From Chlorobiota bacterium (GTDB lineage Bacteria > Bacteroidota > Ignavibacteria > SZUA-365 > JAADGX01), in assembly GCA_013152135.1 (NCBI GenBank), contig JAADGX010000194.1, positions 1 through 7,486 of the forward strand: a stretch of DNA of 7,486 bases, given 5' to 3'. The notes under the pieces are model-generated. The model had not been told where the DNA came from. It did not search any database and saw only the letters and a list, made by a program, of their open reading frames with translations. A program made the position numbers and the translations under genes. Below are positions 5,689 to 7,486 of this stretch, piece by piece (position 1 is the stretch's first letter; each line of letters starts with the position of its first letter).

Positions 5689-7486
5689 ATGCAATTTCTC
5701 AAAGACCTGAATCCCGTTCAGCGCGAAGCCGTGGAAACCGGCGACGGTCCGGTCCTGGTAGTGGCCGGCGCCGGAAGCGGAAAAACCCGCGTTCTGACGT
5801 ACCGGATCGTGTATCTCCTTCACTCCGGCGTACAGCCGTGGAATATCCTCGCTCTTACGTTCACGAACAAGGCGGCGCGCGAAATGCAGGATCGCATTCG
5901 TGTGCTGGTGGGCGACGAAGCGGACCAGATATGGATGGGAACCTTCCACTCCATGTTCTCCCGCATCCTCCGCCGCGAAGCGGATAAACTGGGATACTCG
6001 CGGAATTTCTCCATCTACGATGCCAACGATTCTCTCGGGCTGATCAAGTCCCTGATGAACGCGCAAAACCTGAACGCGGACCAGTTCGCACCGCGGGCCG
6101 TGCGCAATCGCATCAGCCGGGCGAAGAACGCGGTGCAGGGGCCGGAGGAGGTCTCCCGCGCGGCGGTGGATTTCCTCGACCAGAAAATCGCGCCCCTCTA
6201 TCACGCGTACCAGGAACAACTCCGCGGCAACAACGCCATGGATTTCGACGACCTGATCATGCAGCCCATCGTTCTTTTCGACCGGCACCCCGATGTGCTG
6301 GAGAAATACCAGGAACGGTTCAGGTACATCCTGATCGACGAATACCAGGACACGAACCGGGCGCAGTACCTCCTCATCAACACCCTGGCGGCGAAGTACC
6401 GCAATATTTACGCGGTCGGCGACGACGCGCAGAGCATCTACGCTTTTCGCGGCGCGGACATACGGAACATCCTTGATTTCCGGAACGACTACAAGAACGC
6501 CCGGCTCGTCAGGCTGGAGCAGAATTATCGCTCCACCGGCCACATCCTGGCGGGCGCCGACGCGGTCATCCGCAGGAACAAGGACCAGATCGCCAAGAAG
6601 CTCTGGACCGAGAATCCCGACGGGAACCCCATCACCATCGTCGAGTGTCTCGACGAGAGCGACGAGGCGATGAAAATCGTGCACGTGATCCAGGAGCAGT
6701 GCCGGAAGCACAAGTTCCAGTTGCACGACTTCGCTGTCCTGTACCGTATCAACGCCCAGTCGCGGGCGATCGAGGACGCACTGCGTCGATCCGGAATTCC
6801 CTACGTCATCGTCGGCGGCACGGCTTTTTACCAGCGCAAGGAAATCAAGGACATCCTGGCATACCTGCGTCTCATCGTCAACCCGGCGGATAACGAGAGC
6901 CTGCTGCGTATTCTCAACGTTCCCGCCCGGGGCATCGGGGCCACGACCCAGAAGCGGCTCAAGGATTTCGCGGCGGAGAACGGTATTTCGCTGCTGGAAG
7001 CAACCAGCCGGGTGAACGAGATCACGACGATCAACGCCGGCATCGCCGGGCGCGTGGCGCAATTCGAGCGATTGATTTCCAAGTACATCTCGCTTCGCAG
7101 CGAAATGTCCGCGGGAGAACTGGTGCGTTCGCTCGTCGACAGCCTGGAATTGATTCCGCTGCTCAAGATGGACGGAGCCCCGGAATCACAGTCGCGGATC
7201 GAAAACATCCAGGAACTTCTCTCGGCCATCACCGATTTCGAAGCCCGCGACGGCGACGATACGCTTGAAAGCTTCCTCGCCGAGGCGAGCCTGGTTGCCG
7301 AGATCGATATGTACGACAGCAACAGTAACGCCGTGACCCTCATGACGTTACATGCGGCGAAGGGCCTGGAATTCCCCTCGATCATCATCGCCGGCGCGGA
7401 GGAAGGCTTGCTGCCTTCGAACATGAGCAGGCAGAACGACGAAGTCGAGGAAGAGCGCCGCCTGTTCTACGTCGGCATGACGCGGG
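5689..7486 (+). CDS. uvrD: UvrD/PcrA-type superfamily 1 DNA helicase, 3'-truncated by window end
   Basis: This ATP-driven 3'-to-5' DNA helicase acts in repair and in clearing replication forks. The first 599 codons are present; relatives usually have about 700-780 residues, so the C-terminus lies outside. Motifs occur in order. The Q motif is LNPVQREAV (7-15), Walker A AGAGSGKT (26-33), motif Ia LTFTNKAAREM (56-66) and Ib GTFHS (84-88). Walker B is DEYQD (217-221), motif III GDDAQSIYAFRGA (244-256) and motif IV LEQNYRS (276-282). Motif V is TLHAAKGLEF (553-562), and motif VI begins at EERRLFYVGMTR (588-599), where the window stops. No RecB-like nuclease or RecD2 features appear before that point. 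The frame is uninterrupted. An in-frame TAG immediately precedes the ATG at 5689, fixing the start or making it later, and no Shine-Dalgarno sequence is present. The GTFHSMFSRILRREA style fits FCB-group UvrD/PcrA. It is probably expressed separately from, or by readthrough of, lysS. Confidence 0.96.
   Translation, partial: MQFLKDLNPVQREAVETGDGPVLVVAGAGSGKTRVLTYRIVYLLHSGVQPWNILALTFTNKAAREMQDRIRVLVGDEADQIWMGTFHSMFSRILRREADKLGYSRNFSIYDANDSLGLIKSLMNAQNLNADQFAPRAVRNRISRAKNAVQGPEEVSRAAVDFLDQKIAPLYHAYQEQLRGNNAMDFDDLIMQPIVLFDRHPDVLEKYQERFRYILIDEYQDTNRAQYLLINTLAAKYRNIYAVGDDAQSIYAFRGADIRNILDFRNDYKNARLVRLEQNYRSTGHILAGADAVIRRNKDQIAKKLWTENPDGNPITIVECLDESDEAMKIVHVIQEQCRKHKFQLHDFAVLYRINAQSRAIEDALRRSGIPYVIVGGTAFYQRKEIKDILAYLRLIVNPADNESLLRILNVPARGIGATTQKRLKDFAAENGISLLEATSRVNEITTINAGIAGRVAQFERLISKYISLRSEMSAGELVRSLVDSLELIPLLKMDGAPESQSRIENIQELLSAITDFEARDGDDTLESFLAEASLVAEIDMYDSNSNAVTLMTLHAAKGLEFPSIIIAGAEEGLLPSNMSRQNDEVEEERRLFYVGMTR

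Noticed and set aside
5674..7062. A 462-codon open frame on the minus strand opposite the helicase gene
   Set aside because: It lies wholly antisense to a helicase with all SF1 motifs intact. Its translation is rich in Arg, Val, Asp and His with no recognisable domain, as expected from the complement of a G+C-rich gene with biased wobble positions.
1..7486. Defence island, prophage, transposon, CRISPR or other accessory system
   Set aside because: No integrase, transposase, toxin-antitoxin pair, direct-repeat array, tRNA attachment site or abrupt compositional shift was seen. All five confident genes belong to widespread families. The UvrD-type protein has no nuclease fusion up to the window edge.

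Overview
The window looks like ordinary chromosomal core DNA of a moderately G+C-rich bacterium (high fifties percent by eye, not counted). It holds five clear protein genes and one doubtful gene end. No tRNA, rRNA, CRISPR array, insertion sequence, integrase or other mobile signature was seen. The best guess for the host is the Bacteroidota/Chlorobiota/Ignavibacteriota (FCB) assemblage. This rests on the style of the LysS and UvrD-type sequences (for example the charged insert before the class II core of LysS) and on the lack of a convincing, correctly spaced Shine-Dalgarno sequence before any of the five main start codons. It is an inference, not a proven assignment.

Layout. Bases 1-134 hold only a possible plus-strand gene end. 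On the minus strand, 135-1496 encodes a secreted M16 (insulinase/processing-protease) family protein that has lost every catalytic and zinc-binding residue. A 249-base intergenic region (1497-1745) follows. It contains a strong intrinsic terminator pointing left, a perfect extended Shine-Dalgarno/anti-Shine-Dalgarno sequence with no properly spaced start codon, and an AT-rich palindrome. On the plus strand, 1746-2564 encodes a SpoU/TrmH-type RNA 2'-O-ribose methyltransferase. It ends tail-to-tail, with a 6-base overlap, against a minus-strand gene (2559-3788) for a four-helix membrane PPM/SpoIIE-type serine/threonine phosphatase. A 201-base divergent spacer (3789-3989) with a TTGACA-type promoter leads into plus-strand lysS (3990-5507). 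After a 181-base gap comes a UvrD/PcrA-type helicase (5689 to the window edge), truncated within motif VI.

How the genes relate. lysS, the RNA methyltransferase and the helicase are housekeeping genes for translation, RNA modification and DNA repair. The phosphatase is a likely output module of a regulatory (partner-switching-like) pathway, and the M16 pseudoprotease is an envelope protein. Strands alternate, so these are mostly independent transcription units and no operon or dedicated multi-gene system is evident. I found no convincing undescribed system. The most interesting places are the intergenic region 1549-1745, which may encode a small minus-strand RNA carrying an anti-Shine-Dalgarno-like sequence, and the fully degenerate active site of the M16 protein.
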